Origin: Chloranthus sessilifolius
Lineage: Eukaryota > Streptophyta > Magnoliopsida > Chloranthales > Chloranthaceae
DNA length: 64,000 nucleotides
NCBI GenBank assembly: GCA_021018995.1
Contig: CM037590.1
Coordinates: 37,822,287-37,886,286, forward strand
Direction: 5' to 3'
Below the pieces are notes generated by a model, which was not told the origin of the DNA, made no database searches, and worked only from the letters and a program-made list of their open reading frames with translations. Positions 1-9,773 of this stretch are shown here, piece by piece. Position numbers and translations under genes: made by a program. Within the stretch, counting starts at the first letter, position 1; every line of letters starts with the position of its first letter.

Positions 1-177
1 ACTGTTTAATGCGCAATGGACATCCGTGACGATCACGGACATCCGTGATTCTGGACTCCGTAAGCAATGGACGTCCATGACCTCTAGGACGGACATCCGT
101 GGAGATTTCCGCCCAGCGACAGAGATTTTTATTTTTCTGCGAAAATTTACCTTTTTTAGTCTTTTATTACTTGAGGA

Positions 178-726
178 TAGGGCTGCAACTGAGCCAGGCC
201 AAGCCTGAGCTCGGGTCAGCTCTAGCTCAGCTCTACCTTATACGAGCCGAGCTGGAGGTCGCCTCTATGCTCTTCGAGCTCGAAAATTCCAAGCTCTAGC
301 TCGGCTCTTCGAGCTCGAGCCGAGTTCGGACTGAGCTTCGAGCCAAGTATATTCTATTATAAAAAATTTCCTCCTAGTACTTTTTAAAACTTCTACTTAA
401 TTAAATATCCATTCTATGAAAGAGAGAATGTGAGAGAGCTGGCATAGCCCGTATGCATGAGACTGTGACTCTGTGAGAGAGAGAAGGTAAGAGAGCTTCA
501 ACAATAAGAGAGAATAAGTAAGAGTTGAGTACTTGAGTTGCAAGAGGGAGCCGTCCGTAGGAGTAATAGTGGGTACTATAGTCTATAATATATATATATA
601 TATATATATATTGAAAATTAGGGCAAGTGGGGGACAAAAGTTTCTATTTTACCCTTCAAAGTAACCGTTAGATAAACTTAAACAGTTACTTTGAAGGGTA
701 AAATAGACCTCTCAAAGTTAATTACT

Positions 727-773
<47 letters not shown>

Positions 774-972
774 TATATAAAATAATTATAAATAGAGCCA
801 CAGAGCCAAGCAGGGCCGAGCTGGCCTTAGCTCAAACCCGGCTCTGTTCATTCGAGCTACAAATTGCCCAGCTCGGCTCGGCTCTCGAGCCGAGCTCTAA
901 AGAGAAAAGCTCTTATTTTTTGGGCCGAGCCGAGCCGAGTTGTCAAGCTGGCTCGGCTCTGTTGCAGCCCTA
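178..972. mobile_element. Non-autonomous hAT-type element inside the 5' LTR
   Basis: The ends are inverted repeats starting TAGGGCTGCAAC (right end GTTGCAGCCCTA). The element is flanked by the 8-bp direct repeat CTTGAGGA at 170-177 and 973-980. The 3' LTR of the same retrotransposon lacks this segment, which gives an empty-site control. Subterminal regions are packed with GAGCTCGG/GAGCCGAG motifs. The centre is AT-rich, with (TA)n tracts and a hairpin. There is no transposase gene. The 8-bp duplication and TAGGG-type end are known hAT signatures. Confidence 0.88.
643..707. repeat. Perfect 23-bp-arm hairpin inside the hAT element
   Basis: The arm at 643-665 is exactly complementary to the arm at 685-707, with a 19-base loop. 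It sits between two (TA)n tracts (about 585-611 and 727-780). Confidence 0.85.
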
Positions 973-1561
973 CTTGAGGACTCTTTTAATTTGAGGTATT
1001 AGTTGGTTGCCTATTTAAAAAAGCTTGTAAACACAATTTAGTTAGTTTTTGAATATATTGAATGAGCTTTGCTTGAATGGAGAGAGATTCTTCTTCCACG
1101 TGATGGGTTTGGTGTAAGGCTAAGGGAGTGATTCTCATTTATCTTCTTCTTTATCTTTTCCATCTGCCTATCTCTGTTCTGTCTTCTAAACTCTGATTTA
1201 TTTTGTTCATCTAATCTAAAACCCTAATTCAACCAAAACCCTAGTTTTCGTCTGAGCCCTTAAATCTACCCAACCCCACAGCCTTAGTAAGGATTAGTAA
1301 CTCTACATCGGATTAACGACGAACGCCCAAGCCTGGAAGGTTAGAGTTCTATCTCTAGACCCGATCTTGTTGAAAGCTAACGCGACTTGTGCATCAGACT
1401 GGACCCTATCCGGATCTCACGTGATCTGTCTATCAGAATTCTCAGAACCCAAAAGTATTAAGATAATTTTGTAATCAAGATTGAATTACTTTATTTAATT
1501 TCGACAAAACTCCATTAAATTATTACTCACGCATTTTAGGATTCCCATCCGGCGTCAGTTT

Positions 1562-1577
1562 TGGTATCAAAGCACTA
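1562..1577 (+). other. Primer-binding site (initiator Met tRNA type)
   Basis: TGGTATCAAAGC follows the 5' LTR end after a short spacer. It resembles the plant TGGTATCAGAGC site complementary to the 3' end of initiator methionine tRNA, with one mismatch in these 12 bases. Confidence 0.85.
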
Positions 1578-1691
1578 GGTTTCTAGGTTAGGGCATTATT
1601 GTTTGTCATATTTCATTATGTTGCATTCTTTTATGTTTGTGAGCCCATACTGCATTCCATATTAGAACCCTACTAAACATCTGGGATCACC

Positions 1692-2700
1692 ATGGACTCA
1701 AGTGAGATTCTCGATACTCTTAGAGGTATGCGAGAAGAGTTGGGTGCAATTAATGAGCGACTGAATACCATAGAGCAAGCTTAGACAACCCTTGGGGCTT
1801 CTAATGGTAGGCTGCGTGATTGACTCAACCAGTTAGATGGGTTTGATGAGCACCGTGATCAAAGCCGAGAGCATGAAAGTCCACGCTTTGAACACAATGG
1901 TCGTCAAGATGATCGGAACCGTAGAGATCATCGTGGAGATAACTACGAACTCGATGCGAAACTCCTCAAAAATGTCCAAGTTGAGTTTCCAACCTTCGAC
2001 TGAAGAATGGACCCTAAAGTCTTCCTCGATTGGCTTTCCGACATGGACCAACATTTCAATCGGTATGGCATGAATGACGACCGTTGTGTCAGACTCGCTA
2101 AAATGAAATTAATTGGGCAAGCTTGACTCTTCTGGATTAATGTCGAGTGCATAAGGGTGAATGCGGGTTATCCTCCCATTACCCGTTGGGACGACATGAA
2201 GGTACAACTTACTGAGAAGTATGTCCCTTTATCATACCACCAACGCCTCCTCGACCAGTGGCAAAACTTACGTCAAGGTGGTATGCCAGTGACAAAGTAC
2301 ATTGGAAAGTTCGAAGAGTTCATGATGAGTGCCAAGGTATCGGAAGACCCTGAAATCACCCTCTCTAGATTCTGCACTGGATTGCAATTTGATTTGCAAA
2401 AGGAGTTGATTTCTCACCCCATAGAAACTCTTGAAAGATGTCACACCGTTGTGCAAGATCTTGAACAGTATTTGAAAACGACGGTGGTGAGATGAGTCGA
2501 ACCACAGAGCAGTGGTCATCGCTTCGGAGAGGAGCGATTTAATGTTGGAAACTCGCTTCCCAAACTTACACAACTTGTCCCTACCAATGCGAGGTTTGAA
2601 AAGGGAAAAGGTATAATCGGGGAAATCCTCAAGGGGTAGCTCTCAAGTTAAGTGCCATAAGTGTCATGGGATGGGCCACTTTACTGCCCAATGCCCTACG
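1692..2700 (+). pseudogene. gag region of gypsy element, broken
   Basis: A reading frame opens at ATG 1692 but has several in-frame stops before an open stretch at 2157-2495. That stretch has the look of a plant retrotransposon Gag core (RWDDMKVQLTEKYVP, RQGGMPVTKYI). A CCHC zinc knuckle (C-x2-C-x4-H-x4-C) is encoded at 2653-2694 in another frame, so at least one frameshift lies between 2495 and 2650. Gag would form the particle and the knuckle would bind RNA. This copy cannot make the protein. Confidence 0.85.
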
Positions 2701-2879
2701 AAAGACCCCCAAAGGAATCTCTTCATTGAGAGAGAGGAGGATGAAGGTGAGATAGTGGTTGAAGAAGTATTTGAGCTGGACGTCACACCCAGCAATGAGG
2801 AGGGTGACTGGCACAACCTCAACGGAATGAGAAGGATGACTGGCGAAAGGAGAACATCTTCCACACCTTTGTCAGATTA

Positions 2880-3245
2880 GGTCACAAGAGTTGTAAGGTC
2901 ATCGTGGTCAGCGGTAGTTGCACCAATGCAATGTCAACTCACACCATGCGCCACTTGGGGCTTACACCCGAAGCCCACCCGAGACTTGACCCTTCATCCA
3001 TTCCCTTATCGAAAAGGTGTCGTGTGCCGATTCAATTGAGTTCTTACTCGGACACCTTATGGTGTGATGTGGTGTCGATGGATGTGGGCCATATCATTTT
3101 TGGGTAGGTCGTAGCTCTATGACATATACGTGACCCTTTTTGGTCGATCAAACATATGCACATTCATGTATAAGGGCAAGAAGTTCACTTTACACCCTTG
3201 CCTCCCAAAACATCATCGACCAATAAAGTCGAGAAGAAGGGCGAG
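2880..3245 (+). pseudogene. Aspartic protease region, catalytic Asp lost
   Basis: The segment SGSCTNAMSTHTMRHLGL matches the plant gypsy protease active-site neighbourhood, normally D-[SG]-G-[SA]-C-T-N. Here the catalytic Asp codon position is GTC (Val) at 2907-2909. Stops follow at about 3105. The rest of the region is cut at 3245 by a solo LTR. Confidence 0.72.
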
Positions 3246-4140
3246 TGACGCGGGACAACGACCCTAAAATGTGAAATATTAATTTTATGCAAATTTTGCC
3301 GAAATTAATGAAATTAAATCAAGTTTAATCGCAAAATTATCTTTAATACCTTAAGATTTGCATAATTCTGATAGGTAGATCACAAGAGATCCAGATAGGG
3401 TCCAGTCAGATGCGCAAGTACTTTAGAGTCGAGGCAAGATCGGCCTAGAGACAGTACTCTAGCTTTTCTAGGATTAGGCGCTCATCTTCGGTCCGATGTA
3501 GGTTCGCGGACTCCAAATTGGGTTGTAAAAGGGATTTACGGTTTGTAAAGGCCTATGGCTTTTAGATCAGTTTATGATTTTGGAAAAGATATTGGCTTTG
3601 TGTGGTTTAGGGTTTCAAAAGGGTTTTGGGGATCACAAAGAAGAAATTAGGCTATGATTTAGAGAAGCACGCAGAGATTTAGAGATATCAAATATAAGCA
3701 AACCACGCAAATCAACAACAATAAGAAAAATATAGGGGAATCACTCCCTTGGTCTCACACCAAACCCATCTCAAGCACAGATTACTCAAGCATAAAAGCA
3801 TTCAATAATCAACCAACTCCCCTAAAAGTCTTTACAAGCCTCTATATATAGGCTACCAATAATTAAATTCGAAATAAAGAGTTCTAATACTAATAAAACA
3901 CAAAAAGGGAGTTTTCGCATAAAATCTCGTCTTACGGGCTCGCTTGCCCGAGATTTATCATCGCTCGAGTGAGTTTAAGTGCTCGCTCGCGCGAGGCTCG
4001 CGTGCAGCGTTGCTCTCCTCGTGGTTTGTGTCCGTTCCTCCTCTAAGGCTACGGTACTCGGGCTTCCTCTACGCTTCTTCCGACGCCAATAGAACCGGTG
4101 CGATCCGAATCCAATGTCCATGTAAGTGGCGTCCCCGTCA
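3246..4140 (-). mobile_element. Reversed solo LTR nested in the gypsy internal region
   Basis: Read on the minus strand it starts TGACGGGGACGCC and ends CCCGCGTCA, matching the ends of the host element's LTRs (7167-8097). It is flanked by a perfect 5-bp duplication GCGAG (3241-3245 and 4141-4145). It separates the protease from the reverse transcriptase. Its U3 half carries palindromic CTCGCGCGAG-like motifs. It is closer in sequence to the solo LTR at 42304-43262 than to the surrounding element, so a related subfamily jumped in and recombined to a solo LTR. Confidence 0.93.
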
Positions 4141-4145
4141 GCGAG

Positions 4146-5190
4146 ATACCTAAATCCATCAATATTGTGAGCCCTTCGAAGTTTGAAAAGGCTTCTTTAG
4201 ATGAGAACGTGGTCTACGTTTTCATCACTGTCAAGAAAGCTCTTGAGTCTATTGGCGAACACCCCAAGGAGGTTGAGCCGCTCTTGAAAGAATTTTCGGA
4301 TGTCTTCCCCAAAGACTTACCGAATGAACTCCCTCCAATGCGTGACATTCAACACGCTATAGGCATAATTCTCGGATCCACCTTACCGAACCTGCCCCAC
4401 TACAAGTTGAATCCGGTTGAGCATGCCGAGTTAACGCTGTAAATTAATGATCTCCTTAAAAAGGGGTTCATTCAAGAGAGAATGAGTCTTTGTACCGTAC
4501 CCGCACTACTCACACCTAAGAAGGATGAAAGTTGGCGAATGTGTGTGGATAGTTGGGCGATTAACAAAACTACGGTCAAGTATCGGTTTCCCATACCGAG
4601 GCTCGACGACATGCTGGATATAATGGTTGGTGCCACTATCTTTTCTAAGATACACCTCAAGAGTGGCTACCATCAAGTCCGAATCCGCCCCGATGACGAG
4701 TGGAAAACTGCCTTTAAGACCAAGGATGGTCTTTATGAGTGGATGGTCATGCCTTTTGGGCTTTCTAACGCCCCGAGTACTTTCAGGAGATTTATGACCC
4801 AAGTGTTGAGGCCTTTTCTGAGCAAATTCCTTGTGTATTTCAATGACATCTTGATTTATAGTCATAACAAGGAACAACACTTGAACCACCTTAGGTTGGT
4901 TTGCGAAACCCTAAAGGGTGAGAAGTTGTTTGCAAATTTCAAGAAGTGCTCCTTCATGCAATGTTCCATTGTCCTCTTGGGATTCATTATCTCGGTCGAT
5001 GGAATGGTCGCGGACCCCGAAAAGGTTAAAGCCATTGTGGAGTGGCCCAAACCTAAGAACATACACGATGTCCACAGCTTCCATGGCTTGGCTACTTTCT
5101 ATCGTCACTTCATCAGAAGCTTTAGCACCATCATGGCCCCAATCACTGATTGCATGACAAAAGGGGATTTTCAATGGGGCAAGGGATGAA
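4146..5190 (+). pseudogene. Reverse transcriptase of Ty3/gypsy element, inactive
   Basis: Pol resumes after the solo LTR. The frame at 4482-5189 shows the ordered gypsy RT blocks: [25 protein letters not shown], then [16 protein letters not shown], then [16 protein letters not shown], and the [20 protein letters not shown] block leading to the connection domain. The polymerase motif, normally Y-[IV]-D-D, is YFND (Asn codon 4842-4844), so a metal-binding Asp is missing. A stop at about 4441 separates the N-terminal part. The frame is lost at about 5160-5190. Confidence 0.93.
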
Positions 5191-5545
5191 AGCTTTTCCC
5201 GAGATCAAACAAAGGATGAGTAGTGCACCTGTCATGCGCTTGCCGAACTTTACCAAAGTCTTCGAAGTCACATGTGATGCATTGGGTGTGGGTATAGGAG
5301 GAGTGCTTAGCCAAGAGGGTCACCCAGTGGCCTATTTTAGTGAAAAGTTTAATGAGGCGAAGCAAAAATACTCCACCTATGATAAGGAGTTTTACGCGGT
5401 CGGTCGTTTCTTATGGTATTGGAAACATTACCTTAAGCGGCAAGAATTTGTGTTGTTCTCCAACCATGAAGCCTTACTCTTCCTAGTCTCTCAGAAGAAG
5501 CTAAATCCGATGCATGCAAAATGGGTCGAATACCTCTAAGGGTTC
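5191..5545 (+). pseudogene. RNase H region of gypsy element
   Basis: It continues in a different frame from RT (5150-5539). It shows VTCDALGVGIGGVLSQ, the first acidic residue of retroelement RNase H, then YSTYDKEFYAV (Glu) and LFSNHEALLFL, where families normally have SDHEAL, so an Asp-to-Asn change is visible. Confidence 0.88.
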
Positions 5546-6900
5546 ACCTTCGTATTGAAGCATAGGACCGGTGTTGAGAACAAGGTTGCTTATGCGCTTA
5601 GTCGCCCAGTGACGACTTTGCACGCGATGCACACCGAAGTTGTCGGGTTCGAAAGATTAAAGGATGAGTACCCCAAGTGTCCAGATTTTGGGGTAGAGTA
5701 CATTACTCTCTTTAGTGACCCGACCAGCACAAACTCCACGTACACCTTCCAAGCTGGGTACTCGTTCAAGGGAAATCGTGTTTGCATCCCTCACACTTCC
5801 TTGCGTGACTTCCTCATCTAGGAGTTACATGCCGGAGGGATAGCCGGGCATTTCGGACGTAATAAGACCATTGTGCTCGTCAAGGATAGGTTCTTTTAGC
5901 CTAGCCTGATAAGAGATGTCGCTCGGGTTGTCAGACACTATCGTACTTGTCAAGTGTCGAAACAGAGTAAGCAAAATACCGGCTTGTACACCCCGTTACC
6001 CGTGCCATACACACCGTGGCAAGACATCTTCATGGATTTCGTACTCAAACTTCCCAAAACTCTGAGGAAACATGATTCCATCTTTGTTGTCGTGGACCGA
6101 TTTTCCAAATGGCTCACGTCATACCGTGTTCCAAGACCTCCGAATCTTCCCACATTGCTAAGTTGTTTTTCGCGGAGGTAGTGCGTCTTCAAGGACTCCC
6201 CAAAACCATCGTATCGGATAGGGACGTAAAGTTCACTAGCTATTTTTGGAAGACCCTTTGGCGCATGATGGGCACCATGCTCCAATTTTCGTCGGCCGGC
6301 CTATCACCCTCAAACGGATGGCCAAACCGAGAGCACCAATAGGAGTTTAGGGAATCTCCTTTATAGTCTTACCGGTGATCATGTTAGAACCTGGGATACC
6401 ATTTTGTCCATAGCTGAGTTTCCTTATAATAATTCTGTCAATAAATTCATAGGCATGAGTCCCTTTGAGGTTGTACATGGTCATTAGCCTAGGACACCTT
6501 TAGATTTAATCCCCATGTCAGCGTCACATTGAGTATCTGAGTCTGCCGATGCATTTGCACAACACATTCATAGCTTGCATGCCAAATTTAAACAAAAAAT
6601 TAATTCAAGCAACAATCAATATAAATTATTTGTTGATACTCACAGGCGTTCTAAAGAATATCAGGTGGGTGATCAAGTGATGGTCTAAATTCGGCCTGAA
6701 CGGTTCCCATCGGGATCCACAAAGAAACTCCAACCCCGAGGCGCTGACCCTTTTAGAGTTTTAGCAAGGAGTGGTCCTAATGAATACATGCTTGAGCTTC
6801 CTCCAAGTACAGGAGTTAGTTCAACGTTAAATGTGGAGGACCTAGTTCCTTATCTGGGTTCAACCCCACCTCCTGAAAATCCTTTCTAGCCGTCTCATAG
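5546..6900 (+). pseudogene. Integrase of gypsy element, broken
   Basis: Pieces occur in order across three frames. The HHCC zinc-binding region is at about 5825-5960 (HAGGIAGHFGRNKT, then CQVSKQ). The catalytic core follows, with [19 protein letters not shown] and the SDRDVKFTS block holding the second Asp. The expected Glu block is damaged (about 6300-6350). The C-terminal region has SPFEVVHGH and ends near VEDLVPYLG. Stops occur at about 5821 and 5898, with frameshifts near 6105 and 6340. Confidence 0.9.
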
Positions 6901-6954
6901 CCCCAACCCCAACCCGACCTTGCAGTCAATACCGCTACCTTCCCCAAGCAGACA

Positions 6955-7150
6955 GAGGCAGGATGTGATAGAGGGGATATTAAATGATCATGCTATATCC
7001 ACACATGACGGGGGATTCCAGAAATACTTAGTCAAAGGGTCGGAAAACCGGAGTCTGAAAATACATGGATCCATGAGAATGAGGTTCGCCGATTAGACCC
7101 TGACTTGCTCGATATCTACCACGAGCGTGTTTCATCGGTGATGAAACCTA
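6955..7150 (+). pseudogene. C-terminal chromodomain-like tail
   Basis: After a Pro-rich linker, translation gives DVIEGILNDHAISTHDGG followed by KYLVK. This is the shape of the chromodomain that ends integrases of plant chromoviruses. The frame then slips and stops at about 7097. This supports a chromovirus clade. The exact lineage is not determined. Confidence 0.6.
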
Positions 7151-7166
7151 TTTAGTCTGGGGGAAT
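7151..7166 (+). other. Polypurine tract of gypsy element
   Basis: A G-rich tract (CTGGGGGAAT) lies immediately before the TGATGGGG start of the 3' LTR, the expected place for plus-strand priming. Confidence 0.8.
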
Positions 7167-8097
7167 TGATGGGGACGCCGAATACATGGACATAGGTTTT
7201 TTACCACATCACTTCTACCGATGTCGAAAGAAACAAAGACGAAGCCTGAGTACTACAGGTTCAAGGGAGAAAAGGAAGCACAAGCCATCATCAGATTATA
7301 GGCATCCGTAGGCTCTGGACGGACGACCGAAAATTGGAGGCTCCACTGTTTAATGCGCAACGGACATTCGTGACCATCATGGTCGTCCATGATTCTGGAC
7401 TCCATAGGCGACGAACGTCCGTGACCTCTGGGACTTACGTCCATGGAGATTTCCATTCAGCTACGGAGATTTTTATTTTTCTGCGAAAATTTACCTTTTT
7501 GTCTTTCATTAGTTTAGGACTCTTTTAATTTGAGTTATTAGCTAGTTGCCTATTTAAAGAGGCTTGTAAACACAATTTAGTTAGTTTTTGAATATATTGA
7601 ATGAGTTTTGCTTTAATGGAGAGAGATTCTTCTTCCCCGTGATGGGTTTGGTGTGAGGTCAAGGAATTGATTCCCATTTATCTTCTTCTGTATCTTTTAT
7701 TATCTTTTATTTTCTATTTTGTCTTCTAAACTCTGATTTATTTTGTTCATCTGATCCGAAATCCTAATTCAACCAAAACCCTAATTTTCTTCTGAACCCT
7801 TAAATCTACCCAACCCCACAGCCTTAGTGAGGATTAGTAACTCTATATCGGATTAACGACGAACGCCCAAGCATGGAAGGCTAGAGTTCTATCTCTAGAC
7901 CCGATCTTGTTGAAAGCTAACGGGACTTGCACATCGGACTGGACCCTATCCGGATCTCACGTGATTTGTCTATCAAAATTCTCAGAACCCAAACGTATTA
8001 AGATTATTTTGTGATCAAGATTGAATTACTTTATTTAATTTCGGCAAAACTCCATTAAATCATTACTCACGCATTTTAGGATTCCCGTCCCGCGTCA
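7167..8097 (+). repeat. 3' LTR of Ty3/gypsy element
   Basis: It starts TGATGGGGACGCC after the polypurine tract and ends CCGCGTCA. Its last 753 bases match the visible 5' LTR, without the hAT insertion. The target duplication cannot be checked because the element's left end is outside the window. Confidence 0.93.
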
Positions 8098-9102
8098 GAT
8101 GTGTTCCATAACAAGGGCAACGTCTTATAAGTGCGCCAATAAATCTCCCCCTGGGACTCATAGACTCAATATACACAGTTCCCCCTTCAACTCACAACTC
8201 ATATTCGCAAACATATTCAAATAATAAATCCAAACCCAAGAACGATCCAGCAATGGATATAGTGGGAAATAGCTCCACCAATTAATCAACAATGTGGGAA
8301 CGACATCAACAAAGATCAAGCAACTAAAATTAAATTCCATATATGGGCAGCAGTAACAGCATCAGCAGTATAATTTTCAGATCCCAAAAGTTTCACTATG
8401 CACATATAAATTTCCAGATTTATGCAACAGATTTAGAGAAGCTCACAAACCATATATATGCACCATATTTTAGCTAGAATCAGCAATATTTAGTCTCAAA
8501 CCGGCAATACAGTAGCTCACAATACAATAAAGCTCCACCCACAGAAATAACATAGCCCAAGTTCCACTAAAACAGGGAAAAAAATAATATCAATCCACAA
8601 AATATCACTGAACCCTCAAATCTCGACCAAATAGCATAAATGTTCCATAATGATTCTGTACCAAACCCAGCCCATTCCCTCACAAAACAACATCCACAGA
8701 CAGTGCACAGAAGTCGAGATTCATGAAACAAGGGCTTCAGCCAAAATAAGGGGTAGGAAGAAAAATCGATAAATTCCTTCAAAACTCAAACAAAGCCCAC
8801 AAAACTTATAGACATGGAATCTATTTGAAAAAAGGATTCAAACTATACCAGATACATCAAATCTCTGCAACATTATGCCAGATCTGCTCCAAAAAATTGA
8901 GACTTAGATCTATGCATAAACATGTTCAAAAAACACCTTTCCACTTGTCAATTCACACGGGTCCTATATTAAAGATGATCTACTCAAAAAAAAAGAATGA
9001 TCAAAATGGTACCCTTTTTCTTCAGATATTAGGTCAGAGGGTTGACCACCTGACAACAGCACACCTCTGGATGACGTCAGCAAAAGGTGAGGCCCAGGTG
9101 AT
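8098..9102. other. Intergenic, no gene recognised
   Basis: No convincing coding region. The plus-strand open stretch at 8825-9121 is low-complexity and matches nothing I know. The next element to the right is a reversed LTR with its primer site at 9103-9115, so this kilobase may be the internal remnant of that element, cut off on the left by the gypsy insertion. Confidence 0.4.
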
Positions 9103-9345
9103 GGCTCTGGTACCAACTTGACATCCGGGATTAAAATTAGGGATCGTTAGGTTTAGGTTAGCTTGAAGAAGAAAGGAAGAAGAGAGAGAAAGGGAGTTAG
9201 AGAAGCAAATGACCTAGTTAAGGTTGGCATCCCTACTGCCCTTTATATTACACCAACAAGACTAAAATACCCTTTAAACTCGCACTACGTCTAACACACC
9301 ACTAAGCTACATACATATATCCCAGTAAAAATAAAATCCACACAT
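9103..9345 (-). mobile_element. Minus-strand LTR end with primer-binding site (remnant)
   Basis: On the minus strand an LTR ends ..CGGATGTCA (9119). It is followed after three bases by TGGTACCAGAGCC at 9115-9103, an initiator-Met tRNA type primer site with one mismatch. Within the LTR a TATA-like AATATAAAG and a CT-rich transcript-start region are visible. The far LTR end near 9345 is approximate, and no partner LTR was found. Confidence 0.5.
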
Positions 9346-9413
9346 TCATGCAGTATGATGATCATATATTCATATTAGGGATGCTAGGGCTGAAACCATT
9401 GTTATAGACATTA

Positions 9414-9419
9414 TTTATT
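9414..9419 (-). terminator. Candidate poly(A) signal of the DCC gene
   Basis: AATAAA on the minus strand (inside AATAAATAA), about 250 bases downstream of the DCC stop codon. The distance suits a plant 3' UTR. Confidence 0.4.
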
Positions 9420-9666
9420 TGTCAGGATTTTAGTCTTTTTATTGAAGCGGTCTACACCACTTGAATCCCATTGGCCATATTATTCACACTCCTAAACTTC
9501 ATGTGTAAAGCTATCTATACCTCAATATAAATACTAGCAACCATTGCTCTTCAAACTGTTAAGGGCAAGATGATAGTGTTAATTAGATTAATTTCAAAAT
9601 GTGAAGTCCAAATCTGCAATGATATACTTTGACTTGTGAGGCTCAGATATGCATGCATCTGCAACT

Positions 9667-9773
9667 CTATCTCAAATCCGTCTCATAATGAACAATAGAG
9701 CATTCATCTAGTTGTGGTAGACGTACCATATTTTTCTTTCTTGAGATAAGAATATCTTCCAAAGAAGGCCGGC
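9667..9773 (-). CDS. DCC gene exon 7 (stop codon)
   Basis: Acceptor TCTTTAG|GCCGGC. It completes the split Gly codon and encodes RPSLEDILISRKKN and a short tail to TAG at 9669-9667. The 288-base intron 6 is the only small intron of the gene. Confidence 0.88.

Larger units (their letters stand above)
1..1557 (+). repeat. 5' LTR (left-truncated by window) of Ty3/gypsy element
   Basis: Matches the 3' LTR at 7345-8097 in the same order and orientation once the insertion at 178-972 is removed. By that alignment about 178 bases of this LTR lie left of the window. It ends in ..GCGTCA, three bases before an initiator-Met tRNA primer-binding site. The two LTRs differ at many positions, so the insertion is not recent. 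Confidence 0.9.

Noticed and set aside
1833..2152. Overlapping open frames on both strands in the gag region
   Set aside because: They are in the wrong frame relative to the Gag core. The region is a decayed gag.
4506..4889. Minus-strand open frame of 127 residues
   Set aside because: Antisense of the reverse transcriptase.
8098..8102. GATGT as right-hand target duplication of the gypsy element
   Set aside because: It cannot be tested because the left flank is outside the window.
8825..9121. Plus-strand open frame of 98 residues
   Set aside because: No family resemblance, no splice or start support, and it runs into a primer-binding site of a reversed LTR remnant.
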